Below, piece by piece: positions 52,492 through 60,618 of a stretch of 64,000 bases of DNA. Each line of letters begins with the position of its first letter. Position 1 is the stretch's first letter. Source of the DNA: Chelativorans salis (GTDB lineage Bacteria; Pseudomonadota; Alphaproteobacteria; Rhizobiales; Rhizobiaceae); contig NZ_JAOCZP010000002.1 of assembly GCF_025336525.1 (NCBI RefSeq), positions 124,001 to 188,000 on the forward strand. The letters run 5' to 3'. Both the position numbers and the translations under genes were made by a program. The notes beneath the pieces are model-generated. The model was not told the DNA's origin. It was given only the letters and a program-made list of their open reading frames with translations, and searched no databases.

Positions 52492-53166
52492 ATGCTTGAA
52501 ATTGGCTCTATGATCGGCCGCTGGGTCCTCATCGGTTTCTTCGCCCTTTCCGTAGCTTCCTGCCAGACGAGCGGAGAGACGGGCGCGGTAGAGACTGTCC
52601 AAAACAGCTCCCTGCAGGACACTTCTCAGATTGTCATGCAGTCGGAACCGCCGGCGCATGGCGATGACTTGGCGACCGCGTCACCTCAGGGCGAAGGACA
52701 GTACTTCATTGAATTCCGCTCCCGTTACGCGCTGAGCTACGGTCATTCCTTCGTTATTTTCGGACGCCTGGATCAGGCAGGGAATATGATAAATCCCGAG
52801 GTTGCCGGCCTTCATCCGGCGTCCGACAGCGCTGTCCCATACATGCTCGGCCATCTGGTGCCGGTGCCTGCAGAGACCGGGTGGAGCGATGGTGACCTGG
52901 AAGACGAGTACATGTCGGCGAATTGGCGCGTGATGCTGAGCAAGCCAGAGTACGATAAGGTGGTCGCCTATATCCGCGATTTGCAGCGCGACTCGCCGAT
53001 GTGGCATGCAGCTTTGTATAACTGCAATGCTTTTGTGGGGGAGATCGCGAGCTTCATGGGATACAGAACTCCCTTCATCTGGCTCAAGCCGCAGGAGTTC
53101 ATCACTAAGCTACGCCAGATGAACGGCGGCGCGAATGCGATTGGCACCACCCGGCAGGCGGCCTGA
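52492..53166 (+). CDS. Lipoprotein with a putative permuted NlpC/P60 (papain-like) domain
   Basis: 224 aa. The leader WVLIGFFALSVASC gives Cys24 as lipidation site. After an acidic linker the domain reads YALSYGHSFVIFGRLD (His85) and, about 93 residues later, WHAALYNCNAFVGEIASFMG (Cys178). The order His first, then Asn-Cys-xx-Phe-Val resembles LRAT-like, permuted NlpC/P60 enzymes, which cleave or transfer acyl groups. This is inference from motif spacing; the protein may simply be an uncharacterised rhizobial lipoprotein. GGAG precedes ATG 52492. Confidence 0.7.
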   Translation: MLEIGSMIGRWVLIGFFALSVASCQTSGETGAVETVQNSSLQDTSQIVMQSEPPAHGDDLATASPQGEGQYFIEFRSRYALSYGHSFVIFGRLDQAGNMINPEVAGLHPASDSAVPYMLGHLVPVPAETGWSDGDLEDEYMSANWRVMLSKPEYDKVVAYIRDLQRDSPMWHAALYNCNAFVGEIASFMGYRTPFIWLKPQEFITKLRQMNGGANAIGTTRQAA

Positions 53167-53289
53167 ACGTCCACGTGAAACCAAGCTGCGCTCCAGGGAT
53201 GACCACTCGTCAAGTAGCGAAGGGGCTCAGCATTATACACCGCGCTGCGCCGGCTCTGCCGTGCGCGGCAACCTCTCGGTGAGGCAGGA

Positions 53290-53883
53290 ATGAACATCAC
53301 CCTGGACACGGCCGGCGAAGCTCTCTGGGTCGTGGGCGTGGTCGCCTGGTACATCATCCGCTATCCCTTCGAGCGCCGGGCCAGACGCGTACGGGTCGTA
53401 AGGAATGACCGCTCCCTTCCGGACACGGTTGGTTTGGCACTGGCTCTTTTCGGTCTTGCTATCTTCCCGGCACTCTACGTCTTCACGGGTTTCCCAGCAG
53501 CCGGCGATTATCCGGCCGGTCTGTCGACAATCGCTCTCGGGACCGCCTTCTTCTCCTGTGCTCTTTGGCTTTTTCGTAGTTCCCACAAAGCCCTTGGACG
53601 GAACTGGTCGATCAGCCTGGAAATACGTGAAAAGCACAAGCTTGTCTGCATCGGGCCATATGCCGTGGTCCGCCACCCGATGTATACGTCCTTTCTATTG
53701 ATGGCGGTCGGCCAGGCCCTTCTGCTGTCGAACTGGGTTGTCGCTCTGGCAGGATTGGCGGGTTTCGCATTTCTCTTTTTTCTGCGGATCGGCAAGGAAG
53801 AACATATAATGCTGGAGAGCTTTGGTCCGCAGTACCGTGCTTACATGGAGAGAACCAAGAGGATCATTCCCTATCTCTATTAG
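53290..53883 (+). CDS. Isoprenylcysteine carboxyl methyltransferase-family membrane protein
   Basis: 197-aa integral membrane protein with five or so helices. SLEIREKHKLVCIGPYAVVRHPMYTSFLLMAVGQALLLSNW is the SAM-binding signature of ICMT/PEMT-type methyltransferases, and EEHIMLESFGPQYRAYMERTKRIIPYLY is the usual C-terminus. It methylates a lipid or other hydrophobic substrate at the membrane. It is 12-15 bases from the next gene, forming a cassette with an E2-like acyltransferase and an SDR. Confidence 0.87.
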   Translation: MNITLDTAGEALWVVGVVAWYIIRYPFERRARRVRVVRNDRSLPDTVGLALALFGLAIFPALYVFTGFPAAGDYPAGLSTIALGTAFFSCALWLFRSSHKALGRNWSISLEIREKHKLVCIGPYAVVRHPMYTSFLLMAVGQALLLSNWVVALAGLAGFAFLFFLRIGKEEHIMLESFGPQYRAYMERTKRIIPYLY

Positions 53884-53898
53884 TGAAAGAGTGGCGTG

Positions 53899-54681
53899 AT
53901 GCGCGGTCGATCCGTAAAGCTTTCGGCGCCCAGGCGCCTCGTCGGCGACCTGATGAGATTTTCCATTGGAATTCCGAGGGTTACCGTCCAGCGGCGGATG
54001 CATCTTGGTCCACTGCTGGAGGCGAGAAAAGTACTGCATCCAAGGCCCTCGTGGACCGCGATTTTCCTGAAGGGCTATGCACTTCTGGCCTGTGAGACGC
54101 CGGGGCTGCGTCGTGCCTATGTTAAGTTGCCCTGGCCGCAGCTCTATGAATACCCCACAAGCGTCGCATCGATTGCCCATGAGCGGGACTATGAAGGCGA
54201 ACGTGCCGTCCTTCTGAGCCTTATCAAAGGCCCGGAGAGGTATTCCATCCCGGATCTGAACACCCGCTTGCTAGCGGCGCGCTCCCGCCCAGTCCTGAAG
54301 ATCAGGGAGTTCCGGCGTGCGTTGAAGTTTGCCCGCGCGCCGGCGCCGGTGCGACGGCTCCTTATGTGGTTGGGGCTCAACCTCGGACGGCAGCGGGCGA
54401 ACTTTTTCGGCACTTTCCAGTTCTCCGTCTATTCCGCACTTGGAGCGGAGTCCTTGAACCCGCTGACACCGTTGACGACACTTCTCAACTACGGCCCTAT
54501 CGGAGAGGATGGTTCCGTCGACGTCCGCATTCATTACGACCACCGGGTCATGGATGGCGCCGACGTCGCCCGCGCGCTGGAGAGGTTTGAAAACATTCTG
54601 AACGAAGCCGTCGCTAGGGAGTTGAATGAGCTTGCCAGCGATGTGGCCAGCCCCATAATTCAAAGCGAGCCGTGCAGGTAG
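53899..54681 (+). CDS. E2-like (2-oxoacid dehydrogenase) acyltransferase domain protein without lipoyl domain
   Basis: 260 aa. RFSIGIPRVTVQRRMHLGPLLEAR and, near the C-terminus, IHYDHRVMDGADVARALERFENIL carry the HxxxDG active-site motif of the CAT/E2 catalytic fold. There is no lipoyl or subunit-binding domain and no E1 or E3 gene nearby, so it is not part of a 2-oxoacid dehydrogenase complex. A free-standing acyltransferase acting on a CoA thioester is likely. ATG 53899 or GTG 53896 as start. Confidence 0.78.
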   Translation: MRGRSVKLSAPRRLVGDLMRFSIGIPRVTVQRRMHLGPLLEARKVLHPRPSWTAIFLKGYALLACETPGLRRAYVKLPWPQLYEYPTSVASIAHERDYEGERAVLLSLIKGPERYSIPDLNTRLLAARSRPVLKIREFRRALKFARAPAPVRRLLMWLGLNLGRQRANFFGTFQFSVYSALGAESLNPLTPLTTLLNYGPIGEDGSVDVRIHYDHRVMDGADVARALERFENILNEAVARELNELASDVASPIIQSEPCR

Positions 54682-54754
54682 GCCATGTGGTGGCGATTCG
54701 TGCGGAGGAGAAGGGCTTACCGGATGAGGACGATGCTAGCGCTGGAGCTGTGCC

Positions 54755-55681
54755 ATGAGCGCGCGGGGTGACTTGCGTCCCGCCGTGGTCGTCACCGGAG
54801 CCTCTGCGGGGATTGGGCGGGCGATCGCTCGGATTGCTGCGCGGGAAGGTAGCGCAATTGTCCTAATTGCACGCTCGTCAGACGGTCTTCAGGCCGTGGC
54901 GGAGGAGGTGCGTGAGGCGGGTGCCGAGAGCTTCACGCTCGAGCTGAACCTTCTGGCTGAGCATGCTCCCGCGCGCATCGAACGCTTTCTGTCAGAGCAA
55001 GGCCTCTTTTGCGATGTCCTCGTCAACTGCGCTGGCTATGGTCTGCGCGGTGCGGCGAACACCCTTCCCGTGGACGAGCAGATGGACATCATCAACCTCA
55101 ATATACGAGCCTTGAGCGATGTCACGCTACGGTTCCTGCCGGGTATGGCGGTGCGCCGGCGGGGCGGGATTATAAACTTCAGCTCTGTGGCCGGCTTCAC
55201 CCCCGGGCCCTACATGGCTGTCTACTACGCCAGCAAGGCATTCGTGCGCTCCTTCTCGCAGGCGCTACATGAGGAGGTTCGCCACGCAGGCGTGACGGTC
55301 ACATGCGTGGCGCCAGGACCGGTGCGGACGGAATTCTTGGGGGTCTCAGGGGCAAGACAGACAATCCTTTTCCGGTTCCTGCCGGCGCTTCCTCCTGAAG
55401 TGGTGGCCGAGAAAGCCTGGCGGAGCTTTAGATCCCGCCGCCGCTTCGTTGCCCCAGGTCTTTCGTCAAAGCTGGCAATTCTGACGGCCAGGCTGTTTCC
55501 TTCCTCAATGATGTTGCCACTTATCGCAAAGCTCCAGCGCCGTGGGAATGACCCATGCCCCTGCGGATCGGGCAAGAAGTTCAAGAAGTGCCATGGTGCG
55601 AAGCGGACCTCCCTTCAGCGGGGAACAACATTGAAAGCGCTATCTACAGGAAGTTCGAGGGATGGAAGCTCTTCTGTTTGA
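54755..55681 (+). CDS. Short-chain dehydrogenase with C-terminal SEC-C zinc motif
   Basis: 308 aa. The SDR part has TGASAGIG (14-21), NCAGYG, the catalytic Ser (FSSVAG, 142-147) and Tyr157/Lys161 (YYASK), followed by PGPVRTEFLG. A linker leads to NDPCPCGSGKKFKKCHG (Cys268, Cys270, Cys279, His280), the SEC-C zinc motif best known from the SecA C-terminus. The fusion is unusual. It lies 73 bases after the acyltransferase gene. Likely reduces a fatty or polyketide-like carbonyl; the role of SEC-C is unknown. Confidence 0.88.
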   Translation: MSARGDLRPAVVVTGASAGIGRAIARIAAREGSAIVLIARSSDGLQAVAEEVREAGAESFTLELNLLAEHAPARIERFLSEQGLFCDVLVNCAGYGLRGAANTLPVDEQMDIINLNIRALSDVTLRFLPGMAVRRRGGIINFSSVAGFTPGPYMAVYYASKAFVRSFSQALHEEVRHAGVTVTCVAPGPVRTEFLGVSGARQTILFRFLPALPPEVVAEKAWRSFRSRRRFVAPGLSSKLAILTARLFPSSMMLPLIAKLQRRGNDPCPCGSGKKFKKCHGAKRTSLQRGTTLKALSTGSSRDGSSSV

Positions 55682-55754
55682 TTGACTTTCGAGGTATGAG
55701 CATCTGAAGTGAAGGAGCAGCCCTTATCTCCCGGGCCGCGCCTTCCCCTGTCGG

Positions 55755-56654
55755 TTAGATCGGCGCGCCACGGGACAAATATGTCTCGATCAGCTCTTCC
55801 ATGTGCGCGTCCCGCGCCTTGGCGGTCTCCCCACCCATTACGATCGCGACAACCCGCCGTCCGCCGCGGCCGGCGGAGGTAGCGAGATTGTAACCGGAAG
55901 CGCGGATATAGCCCGTCTTGAGCCCATCGACGCCGTCTACGCGGCCAAGAAGATCGTTGTGTCCTTCGATCGTTTTGCCCGCGTAGGAGAAGCTGCGGTT
56001 GGAGAAATAGTGGTAATGGTGGGGAAAGCGCTTGTGCAGCGCCATCGCCAATAACGCCATATCGTGCGCTGTCGTAATCTGCTCGGGATCGGGTAGTCCA
56101 GATGCATTGCGGAATATGGTGGAGCGCATGTCGAGTTGGCGCGCCTTCGCCGTCATCATCTTTGCGAACTGCTCCTCCGAACCGGCCAGATATTCCGCGA
56201 CCGCCGTGGCCACATCGTTTGCGGATTTGACGCAAAGTGAGAGAATGGCCGTGTTGATATCGATGCTCTGGCCCGCCCTCAGGCCGATCTTTGACGGCGG
56301 GCGAGACGCAGCGTAGGCGGAAACCGGTATCTGGCTCAAAGGGTTGAGGCGGCCGGAATCCAGGGCCTCGAAGAGAAGGTAGAGCGTCATCATCTTAGTG
56401 AGCGAGGCGGGATGACGCGGCACATTCGAGGCCTCTTCGTAGAGAACCTGTTCCGTATTGGCGTCGATCACGATCGCGGCATATTTTTCCGACACCAGCG
56501 GCTTCACCGCGGGTGCGACAACTGCAGTGGTCGTGCAGCCGGCGAGGGCGAGGAGAACCGCCAGCATGGCTATGAGGCGGCCTGCGGAATTGACGATCTC
56601 GCGAAGAGCGATGTGCAAAGGTTTCCCGCTCGTGTAGGACAGTGGGAGGAGCAA
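55755..56654 (-). CDS. D-alanyl-D-alanine carboxypeptidase (serine-type, PBP5/6-like)
   Basis: 299 aa. Leader with a possible lipobox (LAVLLALAGC), then the penicillin-binding triad: PASLTKMMT (SxxK), CVKSANDVA (SxN) and GLKTGYIRASGYN (KTG). The chain ends soon after the KTG domain, so the C-terminal membrane-anchor domain of classical PBP5 is absent and the lipid anchor may replace it. It trims peptidoglycan stem peptides. The first residues before the leader core are uncertain; an ATG at 56570 is an alternative start. Confidence 0.92.
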   Translation of the reverse strand: MLLPLSYTSGKPLHIALREIVNSAGRLIAMLAVLLALAGCTTTAVVAPAVKPLVSEKYAAIVIDANTEQVLYEEASNVPRHPASLTKMMTLYLLFEALDSGRLNPLSQIPVSAYAASRPPSKIGLRAGQSIDINTAILSLCVKSANDVATAVAEYLAGSEEQFAKMMTAKARQLDMRSTIFRNASGLPDPEQITTAHDMALLAMALHKRFPHHYHYFSNRSFSYAGKTIEGHNDLLGRVDGVDGLKTGYIRASGYNLATSAGRGGRRVVAIVMGGETAKARDAHMEELIETYLSRGAPI

Positions 56655-56821
56655 AATGCCGGCTGATGATGCCCGAGCCGTTCACGCGCCGCAATCCCGA
56701 GGCGAAGTGACTTCTGGGGTTATCGAAACGAATTTGTCCCGCTGAAGCCATAGAGGTGCTGCTCGGCATTATGGTCAAAGGGAGGATCTCGCAGTGAGCG
56801 GGCCCGACCATCTTCATCAGC

Positions 56822-57010
56822 ATGACGCCATCGCCGCCGCGCCTGCGCCTGGAAACGACGGTCGAGGTGCTCGTGAACCTCCTCGACGAAATGGACGGCG
56901 ACGAGGACTTGGAGGAGGGGCGGAGACTTGGAGCCGTCTATAGGACCTGGAGGGAGGTTGTGGCCTACTACGACCATTCCGGCCAGTTATGGAGCTCCCA
57001 AGGCGTTTGA
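56822..57010 (+). CDS. Small acidic hypothetical protein, possibly a fragment
   Basis: 62 aa. VEVLVNLLDEMDGDEDLEEG follows the pattern LxxLLDxMDGDxDLE found in small Hyphomicrobiales proteins of unknown function often lying in accessory DNA. The rest (AVYRTWREVVAYYDHSG) is not recognised. It may be a truncated copy. Confidence 0.4.
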   Translation: MTPSPPRLRLETTVEVLVNLLDEMDGDEDLEEGRRLGAVYRTWREVVAYYDHSGQLWSSQGV

Positions 57011-57138
57011 TCGGGTATTCATGCCAATAATGTAGTCCGGCTGCTGCGGTGGCCGGGTTTTTCCATTGGTTCGGGCGCTTTTGGCGGCACTGGAACCGAT
57101 GTCGGTGGACGACAGTTCCCTCAGCGAGGAGACAACCA

Positions 57139-57450
57139 ATGGCTTTCCCGCCGAAACCGCCACCACAACCTCCGGGACCGAAGCCGGAGCCGCCGCGGCC
57201 AATTCCACCGGACGAACCGCCAGATGTCCCGCCCCGGCCGGGCCCACGGCCACGCCCTAGGTGCCGCGGGCCGGGCGCCGAATCTGCTTGGATGCCAAAG
57301 GGCGGCGACCGTTTTGTCATCGCGACTGCCTTTGTAGGATGGGTGAGGCAGGTGTTGCTCGCCCTCAGTCCAACCGCGGTATTCCACCTCTACCACCACC
57401 TCCGGCCGAGCCCAGACGACGCCCTTCTCTTTCAGTCCTGTAATCGGTGA
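57139..57450 (+). CDS. Possible proline-rich small protein
   Basis: The first 40 or so codons are dominated by Pro (MAFPPKPPPQPPGPKPEPP...) and GAGGAG lies about 9 bases before the ATG. The downstream half is antisense to the LigD relic and looks non-coding, so any original gene has been truncated. Low confidence. Confidence 0.3.
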   Translation: MAFPPKPPPQPPGPKPEPPRPIPPDEPPDVPPRPGPRPRPRCRGPGAESAWMPKGGDRFVIATAFVGWVRQVLLALSPTAVFHLYHHLRPSPDDALLFQSCNR

Positions 57451-57693
57451 CCTCTCAGTTCGGATGGTGTCCAGGCGCTTCTTCAACGTAGGTTCGGACT
57501 CTGTGTTGAAACCAGTCCCGATGCCGTCAGCATAGGCAGGGCCTACCGTCCCTAATTGTGGCAGCAGCACCTTGCCGATCCCGCCGAAGCCTTTGCCCGG
57601 CACATAGCCGATGGCGATGAACTCGTCGCCAAGCACGATTTGGTCTTCACCCATCCTGTGCAACGGCCGGAGCGGTACGCGGTAGCCGGGCAT
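57300..57693 (-). pseudogene. Relic of an ATP-dependent DNA ligase (LigD ligase C-terminal domain)
   Basis: One frame gives DEFIAIGYVPGKGFGGIGKVLL, then GIGTGFNTESEPTLKKRLDTI, SPITGLKEKGVVWARPEVVVEVEYRGWTEG and HPSYKGSRDD, the OB-fold C-terminal domain of LigD-type ligases (the Ku-dependent end-joining enzyme). The nucleotidyl-transfer domain with the active Lys is absent, and the frame past RDDKTVAAL is unrelated. A dead fragment left in the accessory stretch. Confidence 0.75.
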
Positions 57694-58528
57694 ACTTTCA
57701 GCAGGCCGCGACCTCAGGGAGGATATAGCACCTAGCTACCATGGCTGAGCTTCCTACCCACAATGGGCGGATTGCCGGGAAGTCGCGAAGGTGGCTAAAT
57801 GCTTGCTTGCACGAAGGGGCACTGTGGGCCGCTAGGGCCTTTCAGCTCGCAAGCGGCATCTGTGGTAGGGGGAAGTGCATTGGCCCCGGTAAGGCTCGAC
57901 GTAGATGATACGAGCCGCCGGGGTCTTCCCTCTAGAGGACGCATTTTCCCAGCCACAGAGTGCCGCTTTCCCCGCCCCCTGAACGGCACTCGCGGTGGGG
58001 CGTCGGGCAAACACGAACCCCGGCGCCCCACCTTGATCCCAGTATTGCGCTTGTTACCGGAACGTCGTGGCGGTGCAGCCTGGCGTGCCTCCCCTGAAAT
58101 GTCCTCGCTTTGCGGTTAGTCTGGATATCGGACAGGTGAACGAATACTGCCTTCAAGTTGTCTTTCCCCCCTGGCAGAGCCAATCTAGCTCTATTTTTCC
58201 CCACAAGCCCGAACATAGTGGGTCGAAGCGGCTGATGCCAGCGGGTATGACTAAATGAATGCCTCCTCTTTCAACGATCTCGTCCGAAAAGTCTGTCGAA
58301 CTTGCTTGAGCGTCGCTGCGCGTCAGATGACCGCCCAACAGATGGTGACATTGTTCTTGTAGGAAAGGTGACGTCCCAATCTGCAGAATAGCAAGCCTGC
58401 ATCTACGGCAGCTTATGGGAAACTATAGGGGCGCGTAGGAAGGCTACAAATGAGGCGCGAAGCAGTCATTTCCCGCGGGTATGGCCAAGGTCTCCTTCCG
58501 GTCTGAGTCGCCTATTCCGCTCAGATGA
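57694..58528. other. Gene-poor stretch in the accessory region
   Basis: About 835 bases. Several short frames on both strands, none with a recognisable domain or a convincing ribosome site. No repeat or RNA structure was identified by eye. Probably decayed DNA between the LigD relic and the mobile unit. Confidence 0.4.
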
Positions 58529-58774
58529 TCACTCACCGTCGATCGGTCGCGCCAGCCGAACGCCAGGACCGCCGCCATTCTGTGAAATGAACTCAATCCC
58601 GACCGCTTCGAGCGAGAGCACCAGAGCCTGGACGATTGATGCAGACGGCGGTTTTGAACCACGCTCGATCTGCACGATCGTTCGCAAACTAACCTTCGAT
58701 AAATCCGCCAACTCCTGCTGAGAAATATCGAGAAGCCCGCGGGCCGCACGGATTTGAGATGGGGTCACTTCCAT
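58529..58774 (-). CDS. XRE-family helix-turn-helix regulator
   Basis: 81 aa. TPSQIRAARGLLDISQQELADLSKVSLRTIVQIERGSKPPSASIVQALVLSLEAVGIEF is a complete Cro/CI-type HTH domain with little else. ATG 58774 gives the family length. Its promoter region holds TTGCAC-N5-GTGCAA (58791-58807), a likely autoregulatory operator. It is divergent from the hypothetical gene at 58897 in the mobile unit. Confidence 0.87.
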   Translation of the reverse strand: MEVTPSQIRAARGLLDISQQELADLSKVSLRTIVQIERGSKPPSASIVQALVLSLEAVGIEFISQNGGGPGVRLARPIDGE

Positions 58775-58790
58775 TGTTCTCTGATATCCG

Positions 58791-58807
58791 TTGCACAAAA
58801 AGTGCAA
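58791..58807. promoter_or_regulatory. Inverted repeat before the XRE gene
   Basis: TTGCAC-AAAAA-GTGCAA is a perfect 6-bp inverted repeat 17 bases upstream of the XRE start codon and about 90 bases before the divergent gene. The adjoining TGCATATAAT is promoter-like. The XRE protein is the probable binder. Confidence 0.5.
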
Positions 58808-58896
58808 ATATGCATATAATGTGATGCGGCTGCTGAAGGTGCCGAAATCACCGTCAGCAGCCTGACCAAAAGCCAAGCTACTGAGGAGCTCGGATC

Positions 58897-59643
58897 ATGG
58901 CTGATTCGGACGATACCACGACTTTGCCTTCCGTCACCCGCAGGCATTTGCTGTTAGGCACGATGGCGACAACGGCCGCGTGGCCGTTGCAGGATGAGGC
59001 GGCGGTTGCCGGTGCGCTAGCTGATAACCCTTCCTTCGATCCCGCGCTTTTACTCTGGCATCAATGGAAGGACGCATTTCGCAGCACGGCAGCCCTGTGC
59101 CGCAAGCAACAGCGCCTGGAAACGAAGCTGATCGGCTGCGTCGGCTTCCCTCAAGCGGAGGTTTATCTGCCGGACGAAGACGTGACCGTCACCGTCTCCT
59201 GGCTCGAGGACATTGAGGAACTTTTCGGCGACGATCCCGCGGTGGCCGACATCCGTGTCAACGCCGAAGCCGATCTCGCCGCCCATCAGGCGCGCTGGAA
59301 CGAAGCCGATGCTCAGATCGGCTATTCATCTGCCAAACGGGCCGAGCAGGAGGCGTCCGACCGCGAGCAGGACGTGTTCGATACCCTGACCCACACCCCG
59401 GCCACGTCGCTGGCCGGTGTGGCCGGCAAGCTCGATGCCATCTTGCGCGAAGGCGAGAGCTGGGAGGACTGCTCCGACTTTCCATGGCCGCAGGTGCGCT
59501 CGGTGCTGGTCGATGTCGTGCGCATCGGGCAGATGCTGCGCCCAAACGCCTTCATGCCGGGCAGCGAGCGCAAGGGACCGTATCAGCGCCGCCACCGGGA
59601 CGGCTGCTGCTTTCGGGTCTGGAAAGCTCCGGAGGGGAGTTGA
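58897..59643 (+). CDS. Hypothetical protein of the recombinase-associated gene set
   Basis: 248 aa, family not recognised. VTRRHLLLGTMATTAAWPL near the N-terminus looks like a twin-arginine leader, but the hydrophobic part is short and the rest is acidic and cytoplasmic in character (ADIRVNAEADLAAHQARWNEADAQIG; predicted helices). The C-terminus is Arg-rich (YQRRHRDGCCFRVW). It is followed after 5 bases by a second small gene; both probably travel with the recombinase. Confidence 0.7.
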   Translation: MADSDDTTTLPSVTRRHLLLGTMATTAAWPLQDEAAVAGALADNPSFDPALLLWHQWKDAFRSTAALCRKQQRLETKLIGCVGFPQAEVYLPDEDVTVTVSWLEDIEELFGDDPAVADIRVNAEADLAAHQARWNEADAQIGYSSAKRAEQEASDREQDVFDTLTHTPATSLAGVAGKLDAILREGESWEDCSDFPWPQVRSVLVDVVRIGQMLRPNAFMPGSERKGPYQRRHRDGCCFRVWKAPEGS

Positions 59644-59648
59644 AGGCA

Positions 59649-59873
59649 ATGACCAGCCATAAGTCCAATGCCCTCGATGCCGAGTTCACGTTCTGGGACC
59701 TTGCCGATCCTGAAGAGGCAGCCGTGGCGGCGCGTGATCTTTACGGGCCGGCCGCAGCCACAGCCGCCGCATCGGCCGCCTTCACGGCCCGCTATGGCGG
59801 ACGGGAGGCAGACTTCCGCTTCTGGTTCCAGGTGTTCGTGAAGCTGTCTGCCGATGATGAACGGGCCTGGTAG
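59649..59873 (+). CDS. Small hypothetical protein of the recombinase-associated gene set
   Basis: 74 aa: MTSHKSNALDAEFTFWDL, an Ala-rich helix (AAATAAASAAFTARYGG) and FRFWFQVFVKLSADDERAW. The ATG lies 5 bases after the preceding stop. No family recognised; likely co-transcribed with the gene before it. Confidence 0.6.
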   Translation: MTSHKSNALDAEFTFWDLADPEEAAVAARDLYGPAAATAAASAAFTARYGGREADFRFWFQVFVKLSADDERAW

Positions 59874-60338
59874 CCTCAGTTCACTCTATCGGGCTCTTAT
59901 GCTGGCGGCATGCCTTGGAGCCTTCCGGGGAGGTTGCCGGCCCGCGCCGGTTGGTCAAGCCCACGCCCTCCCGCGCGCCCCTTCCGGGCTGCCGGGCTTG
60001 ACCAACCGGCTTCATGGTCCGGCGCCTCGCAGGGCAGCCTGGAAGGTGTACTCCGAGCGGAGCGCTCTGCCTTCGAGCGAGGTCATTCGCATGGGCGGTT
60101 GCCGGGGAGACATGTGCGGCGTTCGGCGTTCGCACGCCCGAATGCGCCGAAGGATGACGAACGGTGTCACGAGACAGCCCGAGGCGCCTCGTAGTACACC
60201 CCAACACGATGTCGTGCGCTCTCGCTGCGAAGATCTTCCTTTTTGCGCGACGGGCTATGACGCAAGCAAGATGCACCCTTTTCCCGACGCACGTCCTGGA
60301 CAATGCTGCTGCGATTTGGGCAGGATTGGAGCCGAGGC
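59874..60338. other. Intergenic region of the mobile unit with a large inverted repeat
   Basis: About 465 bases with no convincing gene on either strand; a long minus-strand frame across it is antisense to the recombinase. The 17-bp inverted repeat listed separately is the main structure. Confidence 0.5.
59946..60010. repeat. Perfect 17-bp inverted repeat with 31-base loop
   Basis: GCCGGTTGGTCAAGCCC (59946-59962) is repeated as its exact complement GGGCTTGACCAACCGGC (59994-60010). The loop is C-rich. Flanking CCTTCC and GGAAGG could extend it loosely. It lies between two small genes of the recombinase unit and is not placed as a terminator for either with a T-run. Confidence 0.7.
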
Positions 60339-60599
60339 ATGCAGGACAGGCGCGATTGGAAGAGACAGTATTTCGCCCCAGCCAACGACAAGGTGCGGCC
60401 GGGAGTGGAGAATGCCGAGGATGCTGACATTGCGCCTTGGCAGCGAATTGACAAGGCGGTGTTGTCCTTGGCACGGCTGATCGGGAGGCGCATGGCACGC
60501 GAGCAGCACGAGGCGTTGCAGAAGGCTCAGGCCAATGACAACGCACCGCCGGCCGGAAAGGCAAAGGAACACGTGCCGGAGGGCGGGAAAAAGGAATAG
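60339..60599 (+). CDS. Small basic protein preceding the recombinase
   Basis: 86 aa: MQDRRDWKRQYFAPANDKV, then VENAEDADIAPWQRIDKAVLSLARLIGRRMAREQHEAL (amphipathic helix) and a polar tail (KEHVPEGGKKE). Similar small genes appear upstream of serine recombinases in rhizobial islands, as far as can be recalled. Stop lies 19 bases before the recombinase start, so co-expression is likely. Confidence 0.6.
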   Translation: MQDRRDWKRQYFAPANDKVRPGVENAEDADIAPWQRIDKAVLSLARLIGRRMAREQHEALQKAQANDNAPPAGKAKEHVPEGGKKE

Positions 60600-60618
60600 A
60601 AGCAGAGAGGAGCAGCAG

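Noticed and set aside
53899-54681. Dihydrolipoamide acyltransferase E2 of a dehydrogenase complex
   Set aside because: No lipoyl or peripheral-subunit domain, too short, and no E1 or E3 genes nearby.
57900-58060. GC-rich repeats such as CCCCGCCCCCTGAAC as an origin or CRISPR remnant
   Set aside because: No regular repeat-spacer units and no associated genes; simple composition explains the look.
59865-59880. TGGTAGCCTCAG as left attachment copy of the tRNA 3' end (TGGTAGCGGAGG)
   Set aside because: Only seven contiguous bases match, and its position inside the mobile unit between accessory genes is not convincing.
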